DNA of 64,000 nucleotides from Senegalia massiliensis. GTDB lineage: Bacteria; Bacillota; Clostridia; Tissierellales; SIT17. How positions within the stretch are numbered: the stretch's first letter is position 1; each line of letters opens with the position of its first letter. Below the pieces are notes generated by a model. The model worked only from the letters and a program-made list of their open reading frames with translations. It did no database searches and was not told the origin of the DNA. The stretch covers positions 173,423 through 237,422 of the forward strand of contig NZ_QXXA01000006.1 of the NCBI RefSeq assembly GCF_009911265.1, given 5' to 3'. Of this stretch, positions 24,900-34,195 are shown piece by piece. The position numbers and the translations under genes were made by a program.

Positions 24900-25824
24900 G
24901 ACTTATTACCTGTTCTATTATTTTTAGTTTTAAATTATTGGCATCTATCTCTATTTTTGCTCCAAGTGGCAATGTAATATTTGGAGTGCAATGTCCTGAT
25001 TTTATATTATATACTATAGGAATATCTAAAGGACTTAACATCTCCTCAAACACTTCCATAAGACTCTGATCTCCTTCATCTTCTTTTATACAATTATTAA
25101 AGTCTCCTAAAATTACACCTTTAAGACCATCTAATTTCCCTGCAAGTTTTATTTGTCTTAGCATTCTATCAACTTTAAATGTATATTCTCCAATGTCTTC
25201 AATAAATAATATTTTATCTTCCGTATATATTTCATAGGGAGTTCCTATTGTACCAGTTAGAAGTGCCAAATTACCTCCAGTGAGTATTCCAGATGATTTG
25301 CCTTTGGATAACATTTTTATTTTCTCATCCTTTGGATTAATTATTTCCATCTCATCTTTACCAGTTATAAGTATCTCTTCTAAGGACTTAAATGAAAAAT
25401 CATCTAATCCATCTTTCATATCACTTACTGTCATAGGACCATGGAATGTTATTAAATTAGAGTTATTATTTATAGCTATGTGCAGAGCTGTTATATCACT
25501 ATATCCCATAAATATCTTTGGATTTTGTTTTATCATTTCATAATCTATTTTTTCTAAAATTCTATGAACTCCGTATCCACCTCTTATGCAGAATATAGCA
25601 TCTACTTCTTTATCTTTAAACATAGTATTAATTCCTCTTGCTCTATCATCATCTTCTCCTGCAAAACAATAATATTTCGAATAAATATTATTTGCCAATT
25701 TCACTTTAAATCCTAATCCCTTTAGGAAGTTTATAGATTTATTTATATCTTTCTTTAACGCATAACTTGCCGGAGCAACTAATCCTATTGTGTCACCTTT
25801 TTTTAAAGCTTTTGGTTTTATCAT
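24892..25824 (-). CDS. S66 family LD-carboxypeptidase
   Basis: A 310-residue murein LD-carboxypeptidase-like protein (LdcA / MccF group). The nucleophile Ser is in FMGYSDITALH (about residue 108), the Glu in LFIEDIGEY (about 215) and the His in IKSGHCTPNITLPLG (about 283). It starts KPKALKKGDTIGLVAPAS, as usual. The substrate is peptidoglycan tetrapeptide or another peptide with a D or unusual bond. No signal peptide is seen, so it acts in the cytoplasm, consistent with wall recycling. It overlaps the M20 gene by 8 nt. Confidence 0.92.
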   Translation of the reverse strand: MIKPKALKKGDTIGLVAPASYALKKDINKSINFLKGLGFKVKLANNIYSKYYCFAGEDDDRARGINTMFKDKEVDAIFCIRGGYGVHRILEKIDYEMIKQNPKIFMGYSDITALHIAINNNSNLITFHGPMTVSDMKDGLDDFSFKSLEEILITGKDEMEIINPKDEKIKMLSKGKSSGILTGGNLALLTGTIGTPYEIYTEDKILFIEDIGEYTFKVDRMLRQIKLAGKLDGLKGVILGDFNNCIKEDEGDQSLMEVFEEMLSPLDIPIVYNIKSGHCTPNITLPLGAKIEIDANNLKLKIIEQVISHE

Positions 25825-25856
25825 ATTTACACCTTCCTTATTAAGATTTTATACAA

Positions 25857-25878
25857 TAAAAAAGGACCGAAGTCCTAT
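25857..25878 (-). terminator. Terminator after spmB
   Basis: The minus strand has AGGAC, the stable loop TTCG, and GTCCT followed by six T. It ends the lysA-spmA-spmB transcript. Confidence 0.9.
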
Positions 25879-25883
25879 TTCAT

Positions 25884-26417
25884 TTAAAACATTAAATTTG
25901 TTACCAATACTGCTGTTATTATTCCTACTGCATCTGCTATTAAACCTGCTGGTAACGCATGTCTGGTTTTTCTTATAGAAACTGCACCAAAGTATACTGC
26001 AAGCACATAAAATGTAGTCTCAGTGGAACCCATCATAATAGAAGCCATTCTACCTATAATAGAATCTGGCCCATGTGCCTCAAATAAACTATTCATTACT
26101 CCTGAAGCTCCTCCTCCGGATAGTGGTCTCATAAGTGCCATGGGTAATATATCTCCTGGCATTCCTATAAGTTTAGTTACTGGGCTTAATGCTTTTGTGA
26201 ATAACTCCATTGCTCCTGATGCTCTAAATATCCCTATTGCTACAAGCATTGCTACTAAGTAAGGTATTATTTTAATTGCAGTAGAAAAACCTTCTTTTGC
26301 CCCTTCAGTAAACGATTCATATACTTTTACTTTTCTAAAAAAGCCATAGGTTGGTATAAAAAGTAAAATAAATGGTATTGCATATATAGAAATTGTCTCT
26401 ATTACTTTAACAAACAT
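25884..26417 (-). CDS. spmB: Spore maturation protein B
   Basis: A 177-residue membrane protein with four to five helices of the nucleoside-recognition (Gate) family. It reads ISIYAIPFILLFIPTYGF at the start, then GDILPMALMRPLSGGGASG and MGSTETTFYVLAVYFGAV. SpmB with SpmA is needed for spore core dehydration. The gene is 14 nt after spmA. Its presence supports a spore-forming host. Confidence 0.95.
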   Translation of the reverse strand: MFVKVIETISIYAIPFILLFIPTYGFFRKVKVYESFTEGAKEGFSTAIKIIPYLVAMLVAIGIFRASGAMELFTKALSPVTKLIGMPGDILPMALMRPLSGGGASGVMNSLFEAHGPDSIIGRMASIMMGSTETTFYVLAVYFGAVSIRKTRHALPAGLIADAVGIITAVLVTNLMF

Positions 26418-26431
26418 ATGTATTCCCCCAA

Positions 26432-27058
26432 TTATTTAGTTTTCACTATATTCTTCTTTTTCATTGGATTTGTAGATGAAAATACAGGTAATTTTGATAG
26501 TGTCTTAACTGCTATTATGGCAGCTATAGTTGATGCAAGTGTGGCAATTATAACTGGACCTATTATTTCAGTTGGATTAGCAGACCCTGCTGCTGCTCTA
26601 TATGCTATTACTGTTGCTGGAATAAGTGTCACACTTGAAGTATTTATGGCTAAAAATGTACACATTGCATTAGAAGCTGTATCTTTGTCTTCATTAATTT
26701 TATTTAATTCAGTCATAGCTTTAAGTCCTAGAGGTGTTGCAGCATTTCCAAGCCCCAATACATTTGCTGCCATATTCATTATCATAGCACCCATTGCAGG
26801 ATGGTCATCTGGTACTTCTGGGAATAATCTTATCATTATAGGGCGAAGTGCCTTTCCTAAAAGTTGTACAAGTCCTGCCTCTTCTGCTATTTTCATGATA
26901 CCAAGCCAAAGTGCCATAACTCCAACAAGCCCTATTGCTAGTTCTACTGCAAGTTCTGCATTATCAATTGCAGCTTGGGTTACAGCTTCTATATTTCCAG
27001 TGACTGTAGCTACTATAATTCCTATTATTATAAATAAAAACCAAATAATATTTATCAA
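26432..27058 (-). CDS. spmA: Spore maturation protein A
   Basis: A 208-residue membrane protein of the nucleoside-recognition family. MINIIWFLFIIIGIIVATVT is the first helix, and GLVGVMALWLGIMKIAEEAG, LGLGNAATPLGLKAM and NTSSVTLIPATVIAYR are conserved stretches of SpmA. It acts with SpmB in dehydrating the spore core. It is 14 nt after lysA, giving the order lysA-spmA-spmB. A long plus-strand open frame over it is a shadow. Confidence 0.95.
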   Translation of the reverse strand: MINIIWFLFIIIGIIVATVTGNIEAVTQAAIDNAELAVELAIGLVGVMALWLGIMKIAEEAGLVQLLGKALRPIMIRLFPEVPDDHPAMGAMIMNMAANVLGLGNAATPLGLKAMTELNKINEDKDTASNAMCTFLAINTSSVTLIPATVIAYRAAAGSANPTEIIGPVIIATLASTIAAIIAVKTLSKLPVFSSTNPMKKKNIVKTK

Positions 27059-27072
27059 AGTTTACACTCTCC

Positions 27073-28380
27073 TTATTTCAAGTTTTTAAATTCTTTTGGC
27101 AATCTTTCTCCCCTTAATAAATCTTCATAGCTTTGTCTTTCTACTATTATTTCAGATTCTCCATCTTTTACTAATACAACTGCTGGTCTAATATTTTTAT
27201 TATAATTACTTGCCATTGAAAAGTTATATGCTCCAGTACTATAAACAGCTAATATATCTCCTGGAGTAATTTTTGGTACATCTAAATCCTCTATAAGTAT
27301 ATCCCCTGATTCACAACATTTGCCTGAAATAGTAACTTTATATTTTTTTTCTTGATCTATTTTATTTGCTATCTCACCAAAGTACTTTGCTCCATATAAT
27401 GAAGGTCTTGGATTATCAGTCATTCCACCATCTATAGCTGCATATGTTCTAATTCCTGAGATTTCTTTTATATTCCCTATTGTATATAAAGTAGTGCCAG
27501 CATGCGCTACTATCCACCTTCCAGGTTCAATGCTTACTTTTGGAATAATTAATTTATATTCATTACAATTTTTATATACTCTTTCCATTATAGATTCTAT
27601 AAAATATTCTAATGGTTTTTCTATTTCTTTTTTCTGATATGAAACCCCATATCCACCTCCAGTGTTTAATTCTTCAGTTGTAAAATTAATATCGTCTTTT
27701 AAAAATTTTATTAATTCAAACACTATATCTATTGCTTTTAAATATGTTATATTATCAAATAATTGTGATCCTAAATGAAAATGAAATCCTTTTAAATTAA
27801 TATTATTAGAATCTAAAGCTACTTTTACTGCTTCTAATATTGTATCTATTTCAAGTGGGATACCAAATTTAGAATCTTTTCTTCCAGTATCAATATGTTT
27901 ATGAGTAATACTTGTAACTCCCGGAGTTAATCTAAATAATATATTTGTTTTTTTATGAAGTTCACTTGATATTTCTTCTATCAATTTTAATTCATATATA
28001 TTATCAACAATTATTCTGCTTATGTTATTTTCTATAGCTAAGCTTAATTCCTCATAGGATTTATTATTTCCATGAAATAGTATATTCGAAGTAGGAAATT
28101 CTGCTTTTAATGCTGTATATAATTCACCTCCTGATACAACATCAAGTCCTAGCCCTTGTTTCTCTATTATTTTACACATGGCCATAGTTAAAAAAGCTTT
28201 ACTTGCATAAAACGCACTCGTATTTTCAAATTTATTTGAAAAAACATCTTTTATTTTTATACATCTTTCTTCTATTTTTCTTTGAGATAGAATATATAGT
28301 GGAGTTCCATACTTTTTTGCTAAAGATATAGAATTACATCCTTCAATATATAAATACTTTTGTTTATTATCTGTTTTCAT
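27073..28380 (-). CDS. lysA: Diaminopimelate decarboxylase
   Basis: A 435-residue fold-type III PLP enzyme that decarboxylates meso-diaminopimelate to lysine. The PLP Lys is in AFYASKAFLT (about residue 58). HFHLGSQ, NTGGGYGVSY, EPGRWIVAHAG and SGKCCESGDIL are the known cofactor and substrate motifs, and CESGD carries the active-site Cys of the other subunit. The ATG at 28380 follows AAGGAGAA. It is the first gene of lysA-spmA-spmB, linking lysine synthesis to sporulation. Confidence 0.96.
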   Translation of the reverse strand: MKTDNKQKYLYIEGCNSISLAKKYGTPLYILSQRKIEERCIKIKDVFSNKFENTSAFYASKAFLTMAMCKIIEKQGLGLDVVSGGELYTALKAEFPTSNILFHGNNKSYEELSLAIENNISRIIVDNIYELKLIEEISSELHKKTNILFRLTPGVTSITHKHIDTGRKDSKFGIPLEIDTILEAVKVALDSNNINLKGFHFHLGSQLFDNITYLKAIDIVFELIKFLKDDINFTTEELNTGGGYGVSYQKKEIEKPLEYFIESIMERVYKNCNEYKLIIPKVSIEPGRWIVAHAGTTLYTIGNIKEISGIRTYAAIDGGMTDNPRPSLYGAKYFGEIANKIDQEKKYKVTISGKCCESGDILIEDLDVPKITPGDILAVYSTGAYNFSMASNYNKNIRPAVVLVKDGESEIIVERQSYEDLLRGERLPKEFKNLK

Positions 28381-28480
28381 TTTATTCTCCTTATAAGTAA
28401 AATTATCTTTTATACATATTGTATTTGTTATATTATCTAGTTATTCATGTTTTAAAAATATCACTTTGATTTTTGGTAAC

Positions 28481-28515
28481 AAAAAAACACTTGTAAATTT
28501 CCACAAGTGTTTTTT
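28481..28515 (-). terminator. Terminator after murA
   Basis: An 11-bp stem ACACTTGTGGA / TTACAAGTGT lies between A and T runs of six to seven bases on either side, right after the murA stop. Confidence 0.88.
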
Positions 28516-28523
28516 GCTTATTT

Positions 28524-29783
28524 TTATTCTGATACCTTTTTAATATCTGCTCCTATAGCTTTTAATTTATCTACTATATTTTCATATCCTCTCTCTACAT
28601 GTCTTATATTATGAACTTCAGTTTCACCATCAGCCATAAGCCCTGCTATAACACATGCTGCTCCAGCTCTTAAATCTGTAGCTGTTATCTTAGTACTACT
28701 TAAAGGGGTAGCTCCTCTTATTATAGCTGTTCTTCCATCTACTTTTATATTAGCACCCATTCTCTTTAATTCATCTACATATTTAAATCTGCCTTCAAAT
28801 ATACTTTCTGTTACTATACTTGTTCCATTAGCTTTTGTAAGTAAAACAGATAGTGGTTGTTGAAGGTCTGTAGGGAAACCTGGATATGGTAATGTTTTTA
28901 TATTTATACTATTTAATTTCTTGTTTCCTCTAACTCTTATTGAATCATCATATTCTGTTATCTCTACACCTAACTCCTTAAGTTTAGCAGTAATCGATTC
29001 TAAATGCTTTGGTATTACATTTTTAACAACAACATCTCCTTCTGTTGCAGCTGCTGCAACTAGATAAGTTCCTGCTTCTATCTGATCTGGAATAACACTA
29101 TATGTGCAACCATGAAGTTCTTTAACTCCATTTATTCTTATAACATCTGTTCCTGCACCTCGAACATCAGCACCCATTGCATTTAAAAAGTTAGCCACAT
29201 CTACAATATGTGGTTCTTTTGCTGCATTCTCTATAACAGTTTTCCCTTCAGCCATTACACCAGCAAGTATAATATTTATAGTAGCTCCTACACTAGTAAC
29301 ATCCATATAGATATTATCTCCAATTAATTTATCTGCCTCACAATGCATTATCCCATGTTCAATTTTAAAGCTACTACCTAAAGCTTCAAATCCCTTTATA
29401 TGCAAATCTATTGGACGTGAACCAATATCACAACCTCCAGGATATGCTACTTCAGATTTTCCAAATCTACCAAGCCCTGCACCTAATAAGTAATATGATG
29501 CCCTAAGACTCTTAGCCATATCATAAGATGCTTTACACTCATTTACTGTAGATGTATCTATTTCTATACTGTTATTTTTTTCATTTAAAAATACATCTGC
29601 ACCTAACTTTTTCATAATATCTGCTAATATATATACATCACTTATCATAGGTACATTTGTAATAATACATTTATCATTTGCTAACAATGTTGCAGGTATT
29701 AATCCTAAAATAGCATTTTTAAACCCGCTTATATTTACTTCGCCTTTTAATTTTTTTCCACCTTGAATTATAAATTTATCCAT
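28524..29783 (-). CDS. murA: UDP-N-acetylglucosamine 1-carboxyvinyltransferase
   Basis: A 419-residue enolpyruvyl transferase for the first committed step of peptidoglycan synthesis. GGKKLKGEVNISGFKNA binds substrate (Lys and Asn). The fosfomycin-reactive Cys is in YPGGCDIGSRPID. Later TDLRAGAACVIAGLMADG and YPGFPTDLQQPL are typical. The ATG at 29783 gives the normal N-terminus, but the Shine-Dalgarno GAGGAG lies 28 nt before it. In between are in-frame ATT (29807) and CTG (29804) codons at better spacing and a 5-bp hairpin CTGAC-AATA-GTCAG. Confidence 0.95.
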   Translation of the reverse strand: MDKFIIQGGKKLKGEVNISGFKNAILGLIPATLLANDKCIITNVPMISDVYILADIMKKLGADVFLNEKNNSIEIDTSTVNECKASYDMAKSLRASYYLLGAGLGRFGKSEVAYPGGCDIGSRPIDLHIKGFEALGSSFKIEHGIMHCEADKLIGDNIYMDVTSVGATINIILAGVMAEGKTVIENAAKEPHIVDVANFLNAMGADVRGAGTDVIRINGVKELHGCTYSVIPDQIEAGTYLVAAAATEGDVVVKNVIPKHLESITAKLKELGVEITEYDDSIRVRGNKKLNSINIKTLPYPGFPTDLQQPLSVLLTKANGTSIVTESIFEGRFKYVDELKRMGANIKVDGRTAIIRGATPLSSTKITATDLRAGAACVIAGLMADGETEVHNIRHVERGYENIVDKLKAIGADIKKVSE

Positions 29784-29938
29784 AGCTAAACTGACTATTG
29801 TCAGAATTTCACTCCTCTCAACTGTCTATTGCAAGCTGTTATTTATATACATGTTTATTATATACAATTTCCATGAATTTTTAAATAGTTAATTTTAAAC
29901 CATAATAAAGAACAAGTCTAAATAACTCATTTTTTTAA

Positions 29939-31156
29939 CTATGCATAGGACTTTATTGTTTCTATTATTGTTTCTACAGCCTTTTCCATATCTTCAACTG
30001 CAATAGCTTCAAATTTGCCATGAAAATTGAAACCACCTGTAAATATATTTGGAGTAGGAAGACCCATATATGAAAGTCTTGCTCCATCTGTGCCGCCTCT
30101 AATTGCTTTTATCTTAGGTTTAACCCCTACTTTTTTCATGGCTTCTACCACTGAATATACTATATCTATAACTGGTTCAATTTTTTCTTTCATATTATAA
30201 TATGAATCATTTATTTGGATTTCAATAGTATCTTTTCCATACTTTTCATTTATAAAATCACAAGCTTTCTTCATAAATTCCTTTTTCTGATTAAATTTAT
30301 CCATATTATGATCTCTTATAATATATCTCATAGTAGTTTTTTCTATTCCACCAATAAACTCATCTAATAAATAAAATCCTTCATAACCTTCAGTATATTC
30401 TGGCTTTTGAAATTCAGGTAAAAGTGATTGAAATTCCATTCCTATAAGTATTGAATTTTTCATCTTATGCTTTGCAGTTCCTGGATGAATATTTGTTCCA
30501 TAAACATCTATTTGGGCAGATGCTGCATTAAAATTTTCATATTCTATTTCACCTAAGAAACTACCATCTATAGTATAAGCAAAATCAGCTCCAAATTTTT
30601 CTACATCAAATTTATCAGCTCCACTTCCTACTTCTTCATCTGGAGTAAATGCTATCTTTATATCACCATGTTTGATATCTTTATTATTAACAAAATACTC
30701 TACTGCCGACATTATTTCAGCGATACCTGCTTTATCATCAGCTCCTAAAAGAGTAGTTCCATCTGTAGTTATTAAAGTTTTTCCTTTATAATCTTTCAAA
30801 TATGGAAAGTCGGATACTTTCATTACTATATTTTCATCTTTATTTAATACAATGTCATACCCATTATAATTTTCTACTATATTTGGTTTTATATTATTAC
30901 CTTTAGCATCTGGGCTAGTATCAAGATGTGATATAAGACCAATGGTTTTTGTGTTTTCTTGATTACCTTTTAGTGTAGCCATTACATAACAATTTTCATC
31001 TACATGGGCATCCTTTAATCCCAATTCCTTCAATTCTTTAACTAATAAATTTGCTAAATCAAATTGTATACTTGTACTAGGTGTAGTATCAGACTTTTCA
31101 TTTGATCTAGTATCTATTGAAATATACCTTAAAAATTTATCTTGTACTTTCTCCAT
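29939..31156 (-). CDS. pepT: Peptidase T (tripeptidase)
   Basis: A 405-residue cytosolic aminotripeptidase of family M20B. Zinc ligands are in LISHLDTSPDAKG (His), TTLLGADDKAG (bridging Asp), FTPDEEVGSGADKF (Glu) and IRGGTDGARLSYMG. I chose the ATG at 31156 because AGGAGGG lies 5 nt upstream; the longer open frame would put that site inside the gene. It supplies amino acids from imported tripeptides. It stands alone between murA and yycI, inside the split wal cluster. Confidence 0.95.
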   Translation of the reverse strand: MEKVQDKFLRYISIDTRSNEKSDTTPSTSIQFDLANLLVKELKELGLKDAHVDENCYVMATLKGNQENTKTIGLISHLDTSPDAKGNNIKPNIVENYNGYDIVLNKDENIVMKVSDFPYLKDYKGKTLITTDGTTLLGADDKAGIAEIMSAVEYFVNNKDIKHGDIKIAFTPDEEVGSGADKFDVEKFGADFAYTIDGSFLGEIEYENFNAASAQIDVYGTNIHPGTAKHKMKNSILIGMEFQSLLPEFQKPEYTEGYEGFYLLDEFIGGIEKTTMRYIIRDHNMDKFNQKKEFMKKACDFINEKYGKDTIEIQINDSYYNMKEKIEPVIDIVYSVVEAMKKVGVKPKIKAIRGGTDGARLSYMGLPTPNIFTGGFNFHGKFEAIAVEDMEKAVETIIETIKSYA

Positions 31157-31249
31157 GAAATCCCTCCTAAGTTTAAATAAATAATACAATCATTTTCTTT
31201 ATTATATATTAATTTTAAGTATCATTACTAGTATTAACATAATTAATAA

Positions 31250-31278
31250 AATAAAGTCCAATTAATTGGACTTTATTC
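31250..31278 (-). terminator. Terminator after yycI
   Basis: The palindrome AAAGTCCAATTAATTGGACTTT, here given as AAAGTCCAATT and its complement, overlaps the yycI stop and is followed by ATTTTAT on the minus strand. It ends the wal operon. Confidence 0.75.
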
Positions 31279-32136
31279 TTCATATAAATACTTTATTATA
31301 CCATCAGTGAATTCTACTTTCCAGGCAGGAAATGCATCTCCTGATTTAAATTCATCAAACTCAAATACATCTGTATTGTTAGGATCAAAATAATAACAAG
31401 CAACTATATTTTTAATTGTTTTATTTCTAATACCTTCTACAGATAAAAGTTTTAAAAGGGAATCTGTTGCTGGTCTTAACTTTATATTGTTTTCCTTTTC
31501 CTTTATAGTATTTAACCACAATCTTTCAAATTTTATTACTCTTGCATTTCTAATTGTAAATTTCATATAACTTTTCTCAACCATTGTATCTTGATATTCT
31601 TTTGTATATGTCAAATTAACTATATCATTATTTTTTTCTAATTTAGTAAGTTTATAATCAGAAGTTTTAAATCCTTTATCCTCTAAAAAATTAGATGCTA
31701 CTTCATGATAATCATACTTTACTGGTGCACTTCTCTCATATGACTTATATTCGTAAACTATCTTTCTATCTTTTAAGATTTTAAATCTTTCATGCTCACT
31801 TTCAAATATAATTGAATTCTTTCGTTCATCTATTTTAGCTAATTCCAATAAATTTGATGAATTAATAAATTTTCGTGCAATATCTAATTTTGAATTTATT
31901 TTATCATATGATTGATACTCAACTTCTAACATTTGTATATTAGGAGTGCTTTTAGGAATATCAGTCTTTATATCTACATTTATTTTTTTTAATCTTTCTT
32001 TTACATCTTGTTCTGTTGTTATATAATCTCGAGATCTAATGTCATTGCCTATTATTGTAGATAATAATGCTACATTTACCACAATAAAAGCAATTATCAT
32101 TATTTTTTTAGCTTTTGACCAATCCATTTTAAACAT
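31273..32136 (-). CDS. walI: WalRK regulatory protein YycI
   Basis: A 287-residue single-pass membrane protein. The N-terminal helix is at about residues 10-30 (IMIIAFIVVNVALLSTIIG), with an extracellular domain after it. TEQDVKERLKKINVDI and the C-terminal AWKVEFTDGIIKYLYEE match YycI. With YycH it contacts the WalK membrane part and tunes its activity. It follows yycH by 18 nt and closes the operon. Sequence conservation in this family is low, so context carries weight. Confidence 0.85.
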   Translation of the reverse strand: MFKMDWSKAKKIMIIAFIVVNVALLSTIIGNDIRSRDYITTEQDVKERLKKINVDIKTDIPKSTPNIQMLEVEYQSYDKINSKLDIARKFINSSNLLELAKIDERKNSIIFESEHERFKILKDRKIVYEYKSYERSAPVKYDYHEVASNFLEDKGFKTSDYKLTKLEKNNDIVNLTYTKEYQDTMVEKSYMKFTIRNARVIKFERLWLNTIKEKENNIKLRPATDSLLKLLSVEGIRNKTIKNIVACYYFDPNNTDVFEFDEFKSGDAFPAWKVEFTDGIIKYLYEE

Positions 32137-32154
32137 CTCCTGTAATTATATAAC

Positions 32155-33615
32155 TTATTCTAACGATTTAATATCTATTAGATTTCCACTACTTGAATCA
32201 AATATATATCTATTATCTTTTATATCAATAATCCAAGATTCAATTAAAGGCGTTTTATAATAGGAAGATGATTTATCATAATAACCTAGTGAAATATCTT
32301 TTATAGAAGCTATAATATCCTTATAAAACTTTGATTGCATATTACTTGCTAATGTATCCTGTTCATCATTGAAACTTTCTTTTATTTTAGCAATATTCTT
32401 TTCTATTACATCTTCTGGATTAATTCTCTCTTCGCCATAAGTGTTATTTTCACTTACTATAATATCTCTATAAAACCTTTTATAACTAGTTACTTTATCT
32501 CCATAAACCTCTACAACTAATGCATTCAGCAAGCTACTATCTTCTTTGTTCTTATCATTTATATATACACTTTTACCATTTATGCTGTAATTAATGATAA
32601 ATCTATAACCTTTTGAATTATCTTCTGATTCAATTAACTCTATATCGGATATATAAGAATTTTGAGGCAATCTATCTCTTTTCATTATAAATTCAGCTAA
32701 AGAATTAAGACTTTCATTAATATCTCTTTTTTCTTGTTTTTTATTTAAAGTATTAGAATACTCAACTAATCCATTTGGATATATTAAAAGTCCAGTATGT
32801 TGATTATACATATATATTACTACTCCTGCATTATCAACTACCTTTCTCAAATAAGATAAGTCTTTATCAAAAAATCCTTCTGCAATTTTATCTATATTTT
32901 TATTTGATTCTGTAGAATCTTTAACCTTAATGTCATTTTCTACTATAATATCTTTTTTTTCAGTAGGAAGTCTATAAGGGATATAAATATCAGAGTTTAT
33001 ACCTAAACTTACATCAGAAGGCCAATAATTAACAAAGGTTTGGGAAGTCTTTATTTGCTCTAAAGCATTAGAGAATACTTTCTTGCTATATTCAACATTC
33101 TTTAATTCTATATGAATTTCATCATCACTTAATATAATATTATTTTCTTCGTCTAGACCTATATATATTTCTTTAATTGAATTTATATCTTTAAAAGTTA
33201 ATATATCTACATCTACATTAAAGGAATTTAAAAATACATCCATAGGAATTTTATCTGCAAATTCAAACTTAATAGACTTTTTATTATTAGCATCCATATA
33301 CTCATTTTCTTCAATTAGATTTATAGATATATCTTGTACTGAAAATGTATTTTCAAGAACATCCTTTGCTTTATTCCATAAACCATATTCATTATCAATG
33401 TTCAATATAGTATGGGTTTTTTCAGAATAGTTTATCAATATCTCCTTAGGGACAATGATTTGAGATAAGATTATCTCTTCTGATTCATCGTGTTCACTCA
33501 AACTTATTGAACTAAATAAATCAATATTAGTATTAAATAATGTCTTACTTATAAGAAATAGACTTAATGTAAAAAGAGACACTAATATTATAGTATTAAG
33601 TCTCGTTTTATTCAT
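32155..33615 (-). CDS. walH: WalRK regulatory protein YycH
   Basis: A 486-residue protein with one N-terminal membrane helix (about residues 7-27) and a large extracellular part, of the YycH family. HTGLLIYPNGLVEYSNTL and LPQNSYISDIELIESEDNS are recognisable family stretches. Its partner YycI is 18 nt downstream. Both modulate the essential cell-wall kinase WalK. The gene is 10 nt after a small exported protein gene that is not a usual member of the operon. Confidence 0.88.
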   Translation of the reverse strand: MNKTRLNTIILVSLFTLSLFLISKTLFNTNIDLFSSISLSEHDESEEIILSQIIVPKEILINYSEKTHTILNIDNEYGLWNKAKDVLENTFSVQDISINLIEENEYMDANNKKSIKFEFADKIPMDVFLNSFNVDVDILTFKDINSIKEIYIGLDEENNIILSDDEIHIELKNVEYSKKVFSNALEQIKTSQTFVNYWPSDVSLGINSDIYIPYRLPTEKKDIIVENDIKVKDSTESNKNIDKIAEGFFDKDLSYLRKVVDNAGVVIYMYNQHTGLLIYPNGLVEYSNTLNKKQEKRDINESLNSLAEFIMKRDRLPQNSYISDIELIESEDNSKGYRFIINYSINGKSVYINDKNKEDSSLLNALVVEVYGDKVTSYKRFYRDIIVSENNTYGEERINPEDVIEKNIAKIKESFNDEQDTLASNMQSKFYKDIIASIKDISLGYYDKSSSYYKTPLIESWIIDIKDNRYIFDSSSGNLIDIKSLE

Positions 33616-33625
33616 GGAATAACAC

Positions 33626-34111
33626 CTACTTTCTATTTCTTCTCGCTATAGCTTTTAATATTTTCTTTGTATTTTTACTCTCTAAAACATTTAAATTCTC
33701 TATATATTTCTTAGCTATATAATCATTTGTTACATTTATAGTTTTAGTCAACGTATAATTTTGATCATTATTATTTATTTTAGTTATTATTTTATTTCTA
33801 CCTATAGGAAGTTCCAATTCTACGTTAAACCTTTCTAATTCTCCAACTATTAATTCCTTAGTAAAAACCGGAGTTTTAACACATTTATTTATACTAGAAC
33901 TATATCGCCTATTATATACATATATATTAATATTACTTCCCACTTTAGATTTTCCTGATAATAATATTGTATTTTCAGATGTTACACTATTATCCTCTGG
34001 CATCATTAGATTATAATTATTATTAGTTGTTCTTTCTGTTGCAAAAGAAACAGTATATATATTTATTGATATAAATATAGTCAATATAGACCATAATAAC
34101 TTTTTACCCAT
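33626..34111 (-). CDS. Exported protein of unknown function in the wal operon
   Basis: A 161-residue protein with a signal peptide (KKLLWSILTIFISINIYTVS, then FATER; predicted cleavage near residue 26). The mature part (about 35-130) shows a beta-sandwich pattern: a VTSENTILLSGKSKVGSNIN strand pair and ELELPIGRNKIITKI recall bacterial Ig-like or glucodextranase-B-type domains. A basic helical tail follows (KKYIENLNVLESKNTKKILK). It is encoded between walK and yycH, with GGGAGG before the ATG. I do not recognise the family; it may be a further extracellular modulator of WalK. Confidence 0.65.
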   Translation of the reverse strand: MGKKLLWSILTIFISINIYTVSFATERTTNNNYNLMMPEDNSVTSENTILLSGKSKVGSNINIYVYNRRYSSSINKCVKTPVFTKELIVGELERFNVELELPIGRNKIITKINNNDQNYTLTKTINVTNDYIAKKYIENLNVLESKNTKKILKAIARRNRK

Positions 34112-34195
34112 CTTAAATCCTCCCAGTATTTAATATAACAATATTATTATACAAAACCTATATTACAATAAGATTACTTAGGATTTAAAAATAAG

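Noticed and set aside
26418..27089. A 223-codon plus-strand open frame opposite spmA
   Set aside because: It is exactly antisense to spmA, has an Ala/Ile/Ser-rich composition reflecting the opposite hydrophobic codons, and no ribosome binding site.
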